The translations under genes and the position numbers were made by a program. DNA of 64,000 bases from positions 1,488,001 through 1,552,000 of the forward strand of contig JAPXFQ010002889.1 in assembly GCA_028564705.1 (NCBI GenBank), given 5' to 3'. Shown piece by piece: positions 43,201 through 53,900 of the stretch. The stretch's first letter is position 1. Each line of letters opens with the position of its first letter. The DNA is from Apricaphanius iberus. Lineage: Eukaryota; Chordata; Actinopteri; Cyprinodontiformes; Aphaniidae. Under the pieces are notes generated by a model. That model was given only the letters and a program-made list of their open reading frames with translations, was not told the origin of the DNA and made no database searches.

Positions 43201-45561
43201 TCACCTCAACAAAAACCTCAGTTCCAGCATCGTGTTCTTTTGAGGATGTTCGATGTTTTAGTCCCAAATATTTAAATTGTCAAAAATATTAGGTTGAGTT
43301 TCATCACACCATAATGCAAACCGGGATGCTTACTTTGGAAGAAAAGGCTTCATTTTTTACCAGCCTAATCATTAGAAAACATATGGTTAGAGGAAGACAT
43401 TGTTCTCTTGTGTATACCACAACCAATACTGCCCTTCTTTCAGTGTTGCTGCCCCCCTCTTGGCAGAAGCTTATAGTGAATTAGAAAGAGCTTCCCCAAG
43501 TATTATTATAAGGTTTTGCACACTAATACAACCAGGTTATATGAAACACATTTTTTAAGTTGAATTGTACAGGATACATGTCTCATAGTCAAGTTAAATT
43601 ATATTAAACTTATCTTGTTTTAGGTCAGTTAAAATGACTAAAATTATTTCTATTTGCTAAATGTCACAATAAGGGAGAGAATATGTCAGATTTATTTATT
43701 AGTGTCTTCAAAGTTAGAAGTTTAATACAGAATGGTAATGATCTCTTTAAACAGTGAAAGTCTAGATGATGTTATGACTTTGGAAACTTCTGATGGGTTA
43801 ACTGACACATTTGAGTTAATTGGAGGCAAACCTGTGGATGTATTTTCAGACCACATACCCATTCTTGTTTGACATGATGTGAAAGCCAAAAAAAGTCAGC
43901 CACAAAATAAGGAAAAGAATTGTCGAGCTGCATAAGCCTGGTTCATCATTGGGAACAATCTCGAGATGCTTGATCTGTTCAAAGAATTATACGCTAGTAC
44001 AGACATGATGGGAATAAAAGTGTGCAATAGAAAAGGTAGAAGGTAGAAATTATATAAATTTAACCAAAGGTAGAGATTTTGGCTATACAGTGGTTATGAA
44101 TTTTGATTATTTCATCAAGTTGTGCCTACGTACTCAGTAACAGGGACCCAAGGATACTGATGTTCAGTGTTTGTCTTCACACTAGATATTGAAAGTTTAG
44201 AGTTTGTTATTTTTCATTTAATGGAAAAGAAACATGGTTCACTTGAAGAATTCTTAATTCAAATACATGCAAGTTTATTTTTCTGCAATATTAAATGTGT
44301 AAATAAGTAACCAGGAAAGCAGAACATTTTGAACTTCATTTTCATAACATTTAGCTTTTATTTTATTTAAACTATCTTCATCTTTATGTTGGGATCATTT
44401 TTGGGTAGCATTATTTTGGGAAAAGAATAGAATATTGTTTGAATGCATTCTGCGCCTTTTTTAAATGGCAATTTTAAACCTTTTTGAAGTTGTTACAGAG
44501 CAATGTGTCATTTTGACATATCTAAAAAAATTTTTTTTTAAATAATATACCACAATACATATCGTTAGCGCTTTAGATTATAACACAATATAGATTTAAG
44601 GCATTATCACCCAGCCCTAGAGAATCTCCAACCTTTATGTCGCTCAGGAACGAGACGGGTTCTGTATCCCAGAGATGAACGGGTTTTGGTCCAAAATGTG
44701 AAAATCAGATTTGTGGCTGACAATAATAGGTGTGGTGATCAAAAAGCCCTGATCTCGATCCTATAGAGATCATATGGGCAGATCTAAACAGATGTATGAG
44801 AATGAGGCTGCCTGAAAACCTGACCCGGATTATCACTTCTGTGAAGAGTAATGGGCCAGAATTCCAGCAAACTACACCCAAAGCTTTTGACTCAAGTCAT
44901 ACAATTCAAAGGCAATGCTACCAAATACTGGGGAAATGTGCGCAAACTTCTGATTTTGATTGGACACTGATTTCTCTTGTTATTGTGGCATATAGTAAAT
45001 AGAAATAATTTTGGTACTCTTAACTGAACCACGAGAAGTGTGGTCTGATGTACCTTCAAAGTGAGAAAAAAAAGTTTTATGTGTCTTTTTATTTGGTATA
45101 TGTAAACATCTGGTTTCACAAGTATATGAAAAAGGAGTTTGTTTTTTCATCTCCAAAAATTGACACTTCAAAAGTGTAACATTCTGGACTTAAACTTTAT
45201 AAAGTATTGGTTCTATGAAACAAATCTTGAATAAATTAGGGTTTATTTATGGTTTTTGCACACTAGAAATCGTACTGTACGTTGAATGAGCAAAGCGAGG
45301 AAAGAGCCTCACCTGGAAGAGCTTGTCGGTAGTGATGGGGAAATATATGCGCCCTCGATCTTTGCTGATTCGAGCATCAACCCCAATCTTCTCCTTGACC
45401 TCCTCTGCAGCAGTGTGCTCAAAACCAGTGGGAACGGTAGCCCCGATGGTAACGCTGATGATGGTTCCACCGGTGGGCTCAGTCTCAGCGGATGATGAAG
45501 AGGAGGGTGCTTCCACTGTGTTAGAGGTCTGCTCTGCAGCCTCGTCTACCTGAGAGGACAT
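22103..45561 (-). CDS. thumpd3: THUMP domain-containing protein 3, tRNA guanosine-N2 methyltransferase; complete nine coding exons
   Basis: Encodes the catalytic subunit that, with TRMT112, forms N2-methylguanosine in tRNA (position 6 in human). Nine coding exons splice in phase: 45313-45561, 41696-41773, 41184-41612, 37262-37392, 32786-32855, 29577-29692, 28133-28237, 27763-27886 and 22103-22294. The predicted protein is 497 residues (human about 507). Order: acidic serine-rich N-terminus (1-32); [12 protein letters not shown] leading into the THUMP region; a lysine-rich variable insert (about 140-205); [20 protein letters not shown]; then the Rossmann methyltransferase with the S-adenosylmethionine motif [10 protein letters not shown] (308-317), the substrate-site motif DMPFGKR (387-393) and VWVNVGGL near the C-terminus. 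The ATG at 45561 has an acceptor one base upstream, so at least one 5' UTR exon exists. Introns span 22 kb and hold many transposons; none interrupts an exon. Confidence 0.95.
24426..24700 (+). mobile_element. PIF/Harbinger-like miniature element, left half
   Basis: Starts AGCCTAGTTTATGCTTCTCC after TTA and runs parallel to 36171-36440, sharing ATTGACGCAACGCCATTATC, CACGGAGTAGAGGCCCA and GCATCTGATTGGTCAG. The right terminal repeat is missing, so this copy is truncated. Confidence 0.75.
25555..25690. repeat. Probable fish interspersed repeat fragment
   Basis: The text around ACTCCATAGACCTCCATTCA and AACCTGGAAGTACCAAGAGA resembles a repeat I recall from many fish genomes, but I cannot name a family and no terminal repeats are visible. 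Confidence 0.35.
27763..27886 (-). CDS. thumpd3: thumpd3 coding exon 8
   Basis: Codes residues 393-434: [20 protein letters not shown] and [14 protein letters not shown], close to human MGSKKRNWNLYPACLREMSR. Acceptor CGAAG, donor GTAACC, leaves at phase 0. Confidence 0.95.
28133..28237 (-). CDS. thumpd3: thumpd3 coding exon 7 (DMPFG motif)
   Basis: Codes residues 358-393: [20 protein letters not shown], then [12 protein letters not shown]. The DMPFG block is the substrate-amino-group motif (human DLPFG). Acceptor CACACAG, donor GTACTG, leaves at phase 2. Confidence 0.95.
28736..29100 (+). mobile_element. Tc1-like transposon remnant, 3' half
   Basis: GGCCCAATCC, CCAGTTGAGAATATGTGG and the following several hundred bases follow the order of a common fish Tc1-like element: the degenerate equivalent of PIENLW coding sequence, then the 3' non-coding part (CCTTCCACATCTTACC, AAATCACAAACG). 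It lies in thumpd3 intron 6 and has stops in all frames. Confidence 0.65.
29577..29692 (-). CDS. thumpd3: thumpd3 coding exon 6
   Basis: Codes residues 320-358: [20 protein letters not shown], then [18 protein letters not shown]. The GDNN block corresponds to the acidic loop that contacts the cofactor ribose in Rossmann methyltransferases. Acceptor TCTACAG, donor GTGAGT, leaves at phase 2. Too short to form a long frame on its own. Confidence 0.94.
29824..30142. mobile_element. Non-autonomous hAT-type element with 8-bp target duplication
   Basis: Imperfect terminal inverted repeats (CCAAGATTCTCAAACTG at the left; the right end, read inverted, is CAGTATTTCTCCAACTT) bound a 319-base unit. It is flanked on both sides by CTCTAAAT (29816-29823 and 30143-30150). 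An 8-base duplication is the hAT hallmark. It lies in thumpd3 intron 5 and has no transposase. Confidence 0.82.
30927..32314 (-). mobile_element. Full-length Tc1/mariner element, inactive
   Basis: A 1388-base unit bounded by TA on both sides (30925-30926 and 32315-32316), with terminal inverted repeats beginning CAGTCGTTGCCAAAAGTTTT. The inverted similarity extends about 150 bases into each end. A decayed transposase lies inside on the minus strand. It sits in thumpd3 intron 5. Confidence 0.92.
31118..31859 (-). pseudogene. Tc1/mariner transposase, frameshifted
   Basis: Two overlapping frames hold the catalytic region: 31485-31859 ([51 protein letters not shown]) and 31118-31555 ([31 protein letters not shown]). 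The normal SDE around the first catalytic aspartate reads SHD. By hand count 35 residues separate the second aspartate (HDG) from the glutamate (PIEN), where most Tc1 enzymes have 34. The N-terminal DNA-binding part (31860-32110) is disrupted. Confidence 0.88.
32786..32855 (-). CDS. thumpd3: thumpd3 coding exon 5 (SAM-binding motif)
   Basis: A 70-base exon coding [18 protein letters not shown] and AIPLE (residues 297-319), the first methyltransferase motif. Acceptor TTGACAG, donor GTGAGA, leaves at phase 0. Confidence 0.95.
34290..35345 (-). mobile_element. Tc1-like transposon relic
   Basis: On the minus strand [17 protein letters not shown] (about 34930-34985) resembles the transposase DNA-binding domain, and [12 protein letters not shown] (about 34495-34530) the catalytic end. 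Matching inverted blocks containing AATGACCATAATAAA lie near 34380 and, inverted, near 35280. Stops and frameshifts are frequent. Confidence 0.7.
36171..36839. mobile_element. PIF/Harbinger-type miniature element, complete
   Basis: A 669-base unit with inverted ends: AACTAAGTTTATGCTTCT at the left; the right end reads AGCCTAGTTTATGCTTCT when inverted. It is flanked by TAA on both sides (36168-36170 and 36840-36842), the 3-base target typical of this superfamily. It contains no transposase; the frame at 36588-36956 is incidental. It lies in thumpd3 intron 4. Confidence 0.82.
37262..37392 (-). CDS. thumpd3: thumpd3 coding exon 4
   Basis: Codes residues 253-296: [37 protein letters not shown] and CYGMLR, matching the human segment that joins the THUMP region to the methyltransferase. 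It has no long ATG-initiated frame of its own and was found by protein similarity. Acceptor TTGCAG, donor GTGACT, leaves at phase 2. Confidence 0.95.
37393..41183 (-). other. thumpd3: thumpd3 intron 3
   Basis: A 3.8 kb intron without recognised exons or clear transposon families. Small open frames (38794-39165, 39948-40196, 40802-41023) lack supporting splice context or similarity. A T-rich run lies at 39000-39014. Confidence 0.65.
41184..41612 (-). CDS. thumpd3: thumpd3 coding exon 3 (THUMP region)
   Basis: Codes residues 110-252. It starts [15 protein letters not shown], passes through a lysine-rich and then acidic low-conservation insert, and ends with [37 protein letters not shown] and KFDIE. 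Acceptor TGTACAG, donor GTAGGC, phase 0 at both ends. Confidence 0.95.
41696..41773 (-). CDS. thumpd3: thumpd3 coding exon 2
   Basis: Codes residues 84-109: [20 protein letters not shown] through FKESK, close to human [17 protein letters not shown]. Acceptor TTGCAG, donor GTGAGC, phase 0 at both ends. Confidence 0.95.
41774..45312 (-). other. thumpd3: thumpd3 intron 1 (between coding exons 1 and 2)
   Basis: A 3.5 kb intron. Positions 42010-42240 resemble a widespread fish repeat, and 44700-45000 is a Tc1-like remnant. The rest is AT-rich with nothing recognised. Confidence 0.65.
44690..45005 (+). mobile_element. Tc1-like transposon remnant, C-terminal region
   Basis: The plus strand reads [20 protein letters not shown] near 44742-44801, a divergent version of the [11 protein letters not shown] motif, followed by a short open stretch to 45002. 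No terminal repeats were identified. Confidence 0.55.
45313..45561 (-). CDS. thumpd3: thumpd3 coding exon 1
   Basis: Codes residues 1-83, from [14 protein letters not shown] to [16 protein letters not shown], with a GTGAGG donor at phase 0. The minus-strand sequence TCTTTCTGTCCTCAG sits directly before G-ATG, so this is probably the second exon of the transcript. The Ser/Glu-rich head is poorly conserved; [12 protein letters not shown] is the first conserved block. Confidence 0.94.
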
Positions 45562-45930
45562 CCTGAGGACAGAAAGACCTTTGGACTAAATATATGTATT
45601 CACGAACAGCACATAACCTGCCGCCGTTGTTTCTTTTCAGCAGCAAAGCAATTACAGCAACTCTGTATGCATATGAGTCTATGATTCACTTGGCAGGCTA
45701 ATGCTAGCTTCAACAAACTAATAAGATGTTTTTCTAGGGTGATGAAACATAAGAAAAAAAGCACTTTTTTATATTAGGACTTTTTCACACATTCATAATT
45801 TTACAATGACTCCAGTGACTGAACTCATATGTTTAAATACTCCGCAGCCTTGGAGTAAAACCAACCTGCAACACACGCGGTGACAGCGAGCTGCTTCCGT
45901 TTAGCAGCAACCTGATCCACTTCCGGCGTG
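45562..45930 (-). promoter_or_regulatory. thumpd3: thumpd3 5' UTR and probable promoter
   Basis: The splice acceptor at 45563-45564 implies a non-coding first exon upstream. A candidate ends near 45868 with GTTGCAG followed by GTTGGT on the minus strand, in a locally GC-richer stretch (45850-45930). The assignment of that first exon is a guess from position and composition. Confidence 0.4.
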
Positions 45931-46035
45931 ATATTTTCAAAATAAAAGAAGCATATCCAACATTAGAACGACCCGTTCTTTGCTTTGACAATCCGGAGAT
46001 GTTAGCGCTGGGGAGGTGTTGTTAGTGTCTGGTTC

Positions 46036-47580
46036 AAGGGCGTCAGTTTGTTTTTAAAATTGGTGGGGACGTAATTATTAACTTGAATGCGGATTGATGA
46101 TTGGTGGGGACACTTATTAAATATTTATATAACCTCTAAGTATTCATCCGTTTCATGTCTCATTACAATTTGTACTGCAGGGTATAGGCTATAAACGTGG
46201 GGAAAATTGTATCTTTAGTAAATCAATACAAGGTAAAAGCCATAGGTTTAACTGTTTTCCTTTTTAAACAGCACCAACATTATGCTGTTGGTTTGGAAGA
46301 CTGATTAAAATCCACACCATAGCACAAAGAACAATGTTGAATATCAGATATACTCGCACCAGATGAATGCGCAACAATAAAACGCGCTGCTTTTGAAACC
46401 CCAACATCGTTCTGTGTGGATAAACTTTAAATTTAACTTACAGCTGACTGTCCTGCAATAGGGCAGCTACCTGTGGGTGATCTGCGTAAAGTTGTTTCAG
46501 GTGGCGAAAAAAACGAAATTGAATTTCACGGCTCCGCGGGACGAAGTTTATTTAATGTGAGCGGACATAACTGATGTTTTGTTTCAGAGTCTCAAAGAGG
46601 AAAATGTTCATATGTTGTTTTGATGTTGGGAGCAGGAGGGAATTTTTCGCGCTGATGATGCAATGCTGTTGCTATCCATGCAGCGCTTCCAGCGATTCCA
46701 ACTCATCCTCACTCCCAACTCGTCACATATGGACGCATGGTCAGGAGTCTGATCTTGCGTCCATATGTGACGAATTGGGAGTGAGGATGAGTTGGCGATT
46801 CAGGAATGAAAAATCTAGGTAAAGCCAGACTGGACACAGCGTTTGGTTTCTGCACAGTGATTTCTGAATATACATTTCAGCTGCAGTATAAAGAAAGACT
46901 AATAATTAACTGCATTATAATCTACTTTAAATAATGGATCATGTTATTTTTATTTTTTATTTTCAACTGTGATGGAAATGTTGTCCACTCCCTGGTTCTC
47001 CGTTGCTGCTTCTGCTCACTAGTGTTAACACGCAAACCTTCGTAGAATTAAAACAAAGTATTACGCAGTACGGTCTCTCTGCTGTTGCGCCGCTCGATGC
47101 ATTTTTTCACCCCTGAAAGTTTCTGAGCAGCCAGGTGTCGTTTCCGAGTGTGAACATAATTATAGGCAATTTGTGCGTCTTTTTTTCATCTGGATGAGAA
47201 AATTATTAAAACCAGACATGATACATTTGGCAAGCACGGGAGACATAACAGGAGTAGATTAATGGTTGCCTCGAATCATTTAAGATGCAGAAAACAATGC
47301 GCGTTAGTGCGCTATAAAGAAAGCATTTAATTTGTGCTATTTAAAAATCCACCAAACAGCGAATCAGAAAAGGATGGACCTGCGTTATCAGCAAAGGAAC
47401 TGTAGAACTGTAGTTGTTCCATCTTGAAACGGGTACCAGAAAGAAACTTTGCTGGGAGCAGAAGTGGTTGTTAGGGCAGTAAAAATTTCCGCATCAGGCT
47501 TGGTGGGGACAAACCTGTCAATCATAAATATTGCTGGGGACATGTCCCCGGCGTCCCCGGTTAAAATGACGCCTATGGTC
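46036..47580. mobile_element. Probable non-autonomous DNA transposon with internal palindrome
   Basis: The two ends share short inverted text: GGGCGTCAGTTTG near 46036 and AAAATGACGCCTATG near 47563. GGTGGGGAC motifs lie just inside both ends (near 46061, 46100 and 47499). The borders resemble a fish repeat family I recall but cannot name. The target duplication is unclear, so the exact limits are approximate. The interior is non-coding and includes the inverted repeat at 46698-46795. Confidence 0.5.
46698..46795. repeat. Near-perfect 40-bp inverted repeat
   Basis: Arms at 46698-46737 and 46756-46795 are reverse complements with one mismatch, around an 18-base spacer. The arm includes CGTCACATATGGACGCA. 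It can form a long stem and lies inside the putative element at 46036-47580. Confidence 0.85.
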
Positions 47581-48319
47581 TGGTTAATCTACTTTAACTA
47601 TCTTTCTAGTATAGAGCCACTACAAGATTTATGTGGGCTTTTCAATGCTGAAGCTAAATTAATCCATGAAATGTCATTGGAGTGATAGGAATGAAAAAAA
47701 TCAAATTACAAGATCAATTATTTGGTTTGCCACACTTTGCCAATCTGATAATCCATGTCATCTGAATATTTCAATTTATGATGAACTTAAAATATTATTA
47801 TTTGGAGCTGTATTATGTGCTGTATCTGCTTTTTTGCTTCATTTCTAGCAGTCTTTACTCATATTTTTGTATATTCTTTGAGGTTGTTTTCTCTCTTAGC
47901 CAAAATACTTATACCAAAAAAACAGATATTGCCTATAGCCTTTTATTCTAATAAAACCCATTTTAAATTATCTTTTATGTCCTTTCATCTGATGTCAGTT
48001 TAACTTTTTTGTGATTAAGACCACTTAGATACCATTTTTAATTCTTTCTTTCTTAAAATAAAGGAACATTTATCCCAATTTAATGACAAAGTAGCTCATT
48101 TTAAAACTGAAAAAGAGCCAGTCGCATGCTATTTCTATTAAAAAAGTTAAATCATTCTTACCAACCAGTTAAACTCTTAGCACACACAAAATACATCCAC
48201 ACCCATTAACAAAGAATAAAGAAAGAAAGAAAGAAACTAATTTAAAATAGATACAATAACTAAATGTATCAATTAAAAGTCAAGCTAAAACGGTAGGTCT
48301 TGTGTCTGTCTTAAAAAAA

Positions 48320-48600
48320 ACATCAGTACGGATTGTTCCATAGACCAGGGCCGCAGTGGTAGAACGAGGCTTCTGGCTTTTGGCCAGTATGCCTGCTGGA
48401 GGAGGACCTCATGGACCAAGACGACTCATACTCTAAAAATAACATTGAATAAATACGAAGGATCAAGGCCTTAAGACATTTATGAACTGATAAAATGACC
48501 TAATTGTCCCTAAATACAATCTAGCATCAGGTTTTCTGTAATTACTTAATTTCCCTCCGGGATCAATAAAGTATTTTTGAATAGAATTTTGAATTGAATT
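48320..48600. mobile_element. LINE tail fragment
   Basis: The end of this stretch reads AATTTCCCTCCGGGATCAAT followed by AAAGT and imperfect TTGAAT repeats, the 3' end common to several fish non-LTR retrotransposons (plus orientation). The preceding 200 bases look like degraded retrotransposon sequence. Confidence 0.55.
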
Positions 48601-50521
48601 CACCGGTTTAAACAATTCCGGTGTTAGTCACAGAAATGACCAGCAGATGGCGAGATAATACAACACTGAGCAGTAAGGAATCAATGGAACAAAAGCCAAC
48701 AACTTGATCAGTCAGAAATTGTTGCGTATTTACAAATATATCAAAAGTGAAGGGAAAAATACTTTAAACTAAATTATTTTTCTGATTAGTCTATAAAGGT
48801 ATTTTTTTTCATTTTACTTCGCATTAATGTACGTAATAAGGTTTTTTTATCCTCTTTTTAATCACAACGGGCTAAAAGGACAGGCATTTCTTCACAATTG
48901 TGGATATGAAGCTTCACCATTCAGCACTAAACGAGGGTGAAGTTAATGTCAAAACATATATAGCTAATTACTCGTGAAGAGAATATGCAGTTACATTTAG
49001 CCTCTTTTTTTCTTAAACAGCATTATTATGTCTCTGGCCAATGCAGGGATCTCAGTGTAGTCCCTCATAATCTCCTTTCCCCCATTTATCATTTTTGATT
49101 AATGAAGTTTGTGTTCAAGGAGATGATAAGCATAACTGTCTTCTCCTCTGTGTCACATTTTCTCATTGTGATTAATTGCTTCTCTAGGCAGGTACAAATG
49201 AAGAGCTGTCCTGATCATTAAAGTAATATCTGTCTGCAACATCTTGGGTGAAAACTGAGACAACAGCGATGTTTGTTTATTGCTTTATTATCAGATATAC
49301 TGTACATCTGAAAGAGTTTTGGTTGTTTTGTAACTTTCTGTTATAAGTCATCTGATTAGTAAGTGTGAAGTCTGAGAGACAAGTGGGTGTTTGCTCATGA
49401 CGAGGAGAGAAACAATCCTGCTGAGCAGATGGCCAGTGTTGCACAAAGTACATTCTCACACTGCGGAAAACTTTTGACTGCTTAAAGATGTATTAGGTAT
49501 GCAATTACAAAAATCAAATTAATAAATGTATGCTTTTGTTTCTATTAGAGGATGCGTTTCAGACTGTAATCGCTACATTTTAATTTTTGCTACTTGGAGA
49601 ACAGATCAAAAGAAATATTTTTAAATTGGAGTGGAGAGTTAACATATTTATTGCAAGTAGGATTGTAGGATGCCCAAATCAATTGTCACCAGCAGAGAAA
49701 TGCTCCTTGCTGCATGTGGAGATACATGTACTTCCTAAATCAGCGATGATCAGGGCAAATCTCTACCCAGATCCAAAACTAGAGTAATGGTATTTTAAGC
49801 CGAATGTTTTGCACTGCAGTAAATCATGAGAAAAGAAAAAAAAGATCAAATGAAAGCAATCAAAATCTCTGTTTTCCTTCACTGATGAAAGAGAAGATAA
49901 AGTACTGAGTCTTACCATCCTAATAAGCTAAAAAAAGGCCTATATTTGCTCAGAGACATGTGGGAGATGTGAGAAACAGCTTGGGAGGAGACTATCTTTT
50001 GATACTTACAACAAATACATCAGCTCAGATGATAGATAATTATAATGCTGAAAAACCTATGACTAGTCATATAGCTGTGAATTTATAAGGATCCGAACAA
50101 AAAGTAACACCTTTCTGTAAGAACATCTATGAATTTGCTTATGAACATTACCAGCAGAAACTTTCTTGATGTGCCGTGCTAGCTTTCTTCATAGAGTTTT
50201 GCATGAGGGTGTCCTTTTCTGGATTTAGATGGTATGAGGTAGTATTACCTCTTCAGTAACATTCTTCTCTTTATTACTGATCTCTCAGGAGGATCTGTAA
50301 ATCTTCCTAATCCGGTTTGCTCACTAATGTTCACAAACTTCCAAGGCTCTCACACAACAGCTGTATTCCTACTTTGTTTCCTAATTAGAATGACTTATGA
50401 AAGCAGTTAGTGTCAGTCTATTTTATTTAGGTATATCAGCGTAAAGGGGGAATGAACAAAATATCATTACACACTTTTAATATTTGTATTTGTAAAGCTG
50501 TTTGAGAAAGAAAATACACAC

Positions 50522-50523
<2 letters not shown>

Positions 50524-50594
<71 letters not shown>
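50524..50594. repeat. (AT)n microsatellite
   Basis: About 70 bases of uninterrupted AT, directly beside the LINE fragment that starts near 50600. The Ile-Tyr run in frame on the minus strand is an artefact. Confidence 0.95.
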
Positions 50595-50598
<4 letters not shown>

Positions 50599-50599
50599 T

Positions 50600-50971
50600 C
50601 TAGGATGCAGCCTGGATCCATTGCAGGTGGTGGGAGACAGAAGGACTCTGGCTAAAATAACATCTCTGATGGACAGAGTCTCCCACCCCATGCATGTAAA
50701 TGTTGCTGAACTGCAGAGCTCCTTCAGTGACAGACTGCTGCAGACTCCTAGATGCACGAAGGAGCGTTTCCGCAGGTCCTTCCTACCTGCAGCTGTCAGA
50801 CTGTACAACCAAAACTGCTCCGAACAAATATAAATATTTAACACCTGCACTGTATCTTACATTAACACTAAACAACCACACCGATATAATTTGCATATTA
50901 TTTTCACCTGATGTACATATTCTGTGTATTATTGTATTTTTTTTGTATATATTTTTCTCTTCTGTTATATA
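50600..50971 (+). mobile_element. LINE fragment (ORF2 C-terminus and 3' UTR), interrupted
   Basis: The plus strand encodes ERFRRSFLPAAVRLYN (about 50760-50810), the conserved C-terminal block of several fish non-LTR retrotransposons, then a stop at 50833 and an AT-rich 3' UTR. That UTR is broken at about 50972 by the minus-strand L2 element and appears to resume near 55100-55222, ending AAATTTCCCCTTGTGGGACT. Confidence 0.65.
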
Positions 50972-53900
50972 ATTCAATTCAATTCAGTTTATTTATATAG
51001 CGCCATTTCACAACAGATGTCATCTCAAGGCACTTTACAAAAAGAGTTATTACAATACAATGTTTAGTGTAGAAATTACAGAACCACAGAAGATTGCGTC
51101 GTGGAATTCTCAGCAATCCCTCATACTGAGCAAGCATGCAGCGACAGTGGGAAGGAAAAACTCCCTTTTAACAGGAAGAAACCTCCGGCAGAACCAGGCT
51201 CAGCACAAGCGGTTATCTGCCGCGACCGTCTGTGGCTTGGAGAATACACAACAGAGACACAGAAAGAGCAACAGAACCGATGCACAAGTTTGTTGCAGGA
51301 CGTGGAGAATTTTCCGTCACTGCAATGCCATCTTAGTCAGGGTCGTCAAGCAGGGCTAATCCGGAGCACCTACTATAATAGAAAACAGGTTAGTGCTTGA
51401 ATTGACAGCACATCATGCAGTTGGGGAGAAGTAGGAGAGAAAGTAGGAACAGACCCTAATAATGTCCTCCAACAGCCTAGCCTAAAGCAGCATAGCTACT
51501 AACATTAACCTGTCTCCTAGCTACTAGGAGACCTGGCTACCAACACTCTGTCTGAGTCCTCATGACCCGTGGACGGTGTAGGGCCGGTAACGGCCCCCGT
51601 CATGCCGGGGTCTTCTCGGAGTCGGGTTGTTTGAGAATGCAGCCCAAAGTGGGTGGTAAACTCCATCTAAGGCTAAATACCGGCACGAGACCGATAGTCG
51701 ACAACTATCTTAAGGAAAAATAGACAGAACTGAGAGGACAGAGTTGAAGAGGGCGAGAAACGTTTAAGAGATAAACGGGTGGGGTCCGCACAGTCTGCCC
51801 GGGGGATTCAACCCGGCAGGTAATGGGCGGCCGCACTGTGCGGGAGGATCCCCTTGAGGGACCTCTCTCCGGCGCTGGCTGGCCCCTGTGGGGCACATTT
51901 CTTCCGCGGCGGTAAGCCGCGACCGGCTCCGGATCTTTACCTGGCTTACATTAATCTATCTCTACCTAGCTACTCTACCTCTTCCTATCTCTTCCTAACT
52001 TTTGACACTCTGCCTGACTACTAACATTAACCTATCTCTTCCTATCTACCTGTCTGACCTGACTCTAACTACCTATAAACATATCTCTAACTGTAAGCTT
52101 TGTCAAAGAGGAAAGTTTTTAGCCTAGTTTTAAAGATAGACAAATTGTCTGCTTCACGAACCAACCCTGGGAGCCGGTTCCATAGGAGGGGAGCCTGATA
52201 GCTGAAAGATCTGCCACCCATTCTACTTTTAGAAATCCTAGGAACTACCAGTAAACCTGCAGTCTGAGAGCGAAGGTCTCTGTTAGGAACATATGGAACA
52301 ATCAGGTCTCTTATGTATGATGGAGCTAGATTATTAAGGGCTTTATATGTCAGAAGGAGGATCTTGAATTCTATTCTAGATTTTACTGGGAGCCAGTGAA
52401 GAGAAGCTAAAACAGGGGAAATGTGATCTCTTCTTTTAATATTCATCAGAATCCTAGCAGCAGCATTTTGAACTAACTGAAGACTTTTAATTGTATTCTG
52501 TGGACTACCTGATAATAGACAGTTACAGTAATCCAGCCTTGAAGTAACAAAGGCATGGACTAGTTTTTCAGCATCATTCCTGGACAGGATGGTTCTAATT
52601 TTTGCAATATTCCTAAGGTGAAAAAAGGAAATCCTACAGACTTCTTTAATGTAAGTTCTAAAAGACATATCTTGGTCAAAAATGACACCGAGGTTTTTTG
52701 CTTTATTACTGGAGGCTAATTTAATGCCGTCCAGGTGAAGGGGCTGACTAAGTAGTTTCTTTTTCAGAGCTTCTGGTCCAAAGACGACAACTTCTGTTTT
52801 ATCAGAATTTAGAAGCAAGAAGTTTAGAGTCATCCAAGTTTTTATGTCTTCCAGACATGCCTGTAGTCTACCTAACTGATTGGATTCATCAGGATTTATG
52901 GATAGATATAGCTGTGTATCATCTGCGTAACTATGGAATTTTATCCCATGCTGCCTAATTATTTTACCAATAGGAAGCATATATATAGTAAAGAGAATCG
53001 GCCCAAGCACTGAACCCTGTGGTACTCCGCAAGTAACTATTGAGGTTGAGGAAGATCTATTGTTTACCTGAACAAACTGAAATCTGTTAGACAAATAAGA
53101 TTTAAACCAACCTAGTGCTGTTCCTATTATACCGACACTTTGAAGCCTTTCTATGAGAATATTGTGGTCAACAGTGTCAAAGGCAGCACTGAGATCTAAC
53201 AGGACCAGAATGGTCACCAGTCCATTGTCTGAGGCTATGAGAATATCATTAGTAACCTTCACCAGAGCTGTTTCAGTGCTGTGATGAGCTCTAAAGCCTG
53301 ACTGAAACTTCTCAAACAGCTCATTATTGTTTAAATGCTCACATATCTGGTGTGCAACTATTTTCTCAAGAATTTTAGATAAGAAGGGAAGATTAGATAT
53401 CGGTCTATAGTTAATTAAGTCGTTTTGATCAAGAGAGGGTTTCTTAAGTAGAGGTTTAATTACAGCAATCTTAAACTCCTGTGGTACATATCCATTGACT
53501 AAGGATAGATTCATTATATTTAAAATTGGAGCAGCGATCAGAGGGAAAACTTCTTTTAAGAGTTTAGTTGGGATTGGGTCTAAAACGCAAGTTGAAGGTT
53601 TAGATGAAGCTAATAATTTTAGTACATCACAAAGTTCGGCTGCATTAAAGCAGTTTAAGCATATATTAGGTTCCACCATTTTTGAGGCTGCCTCATTAAC
53701 TAAGGAGGAAGCAAGCATATTGGGAAGGTTCCCAATTATCTTATTCTTTATGGAGTCTATTTTATTTATAAAGAATTGCATGAAGTCGTCACTGCTTAGA
53801 GCTTGGGGAATGGTTGGCTCGATAGAGCTATGATCCTGTGTGAGTTTGGCAACTGTATTAAAAAGAAACCTAGGATTATTTTTATTCTCCTCGATTAAAG

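Noticed and set aside
50467..50850. 127-codon frame with an Ile-Tyr run
   Set aside because: Produced by the AT microsatellite and antisense LINE sequence.
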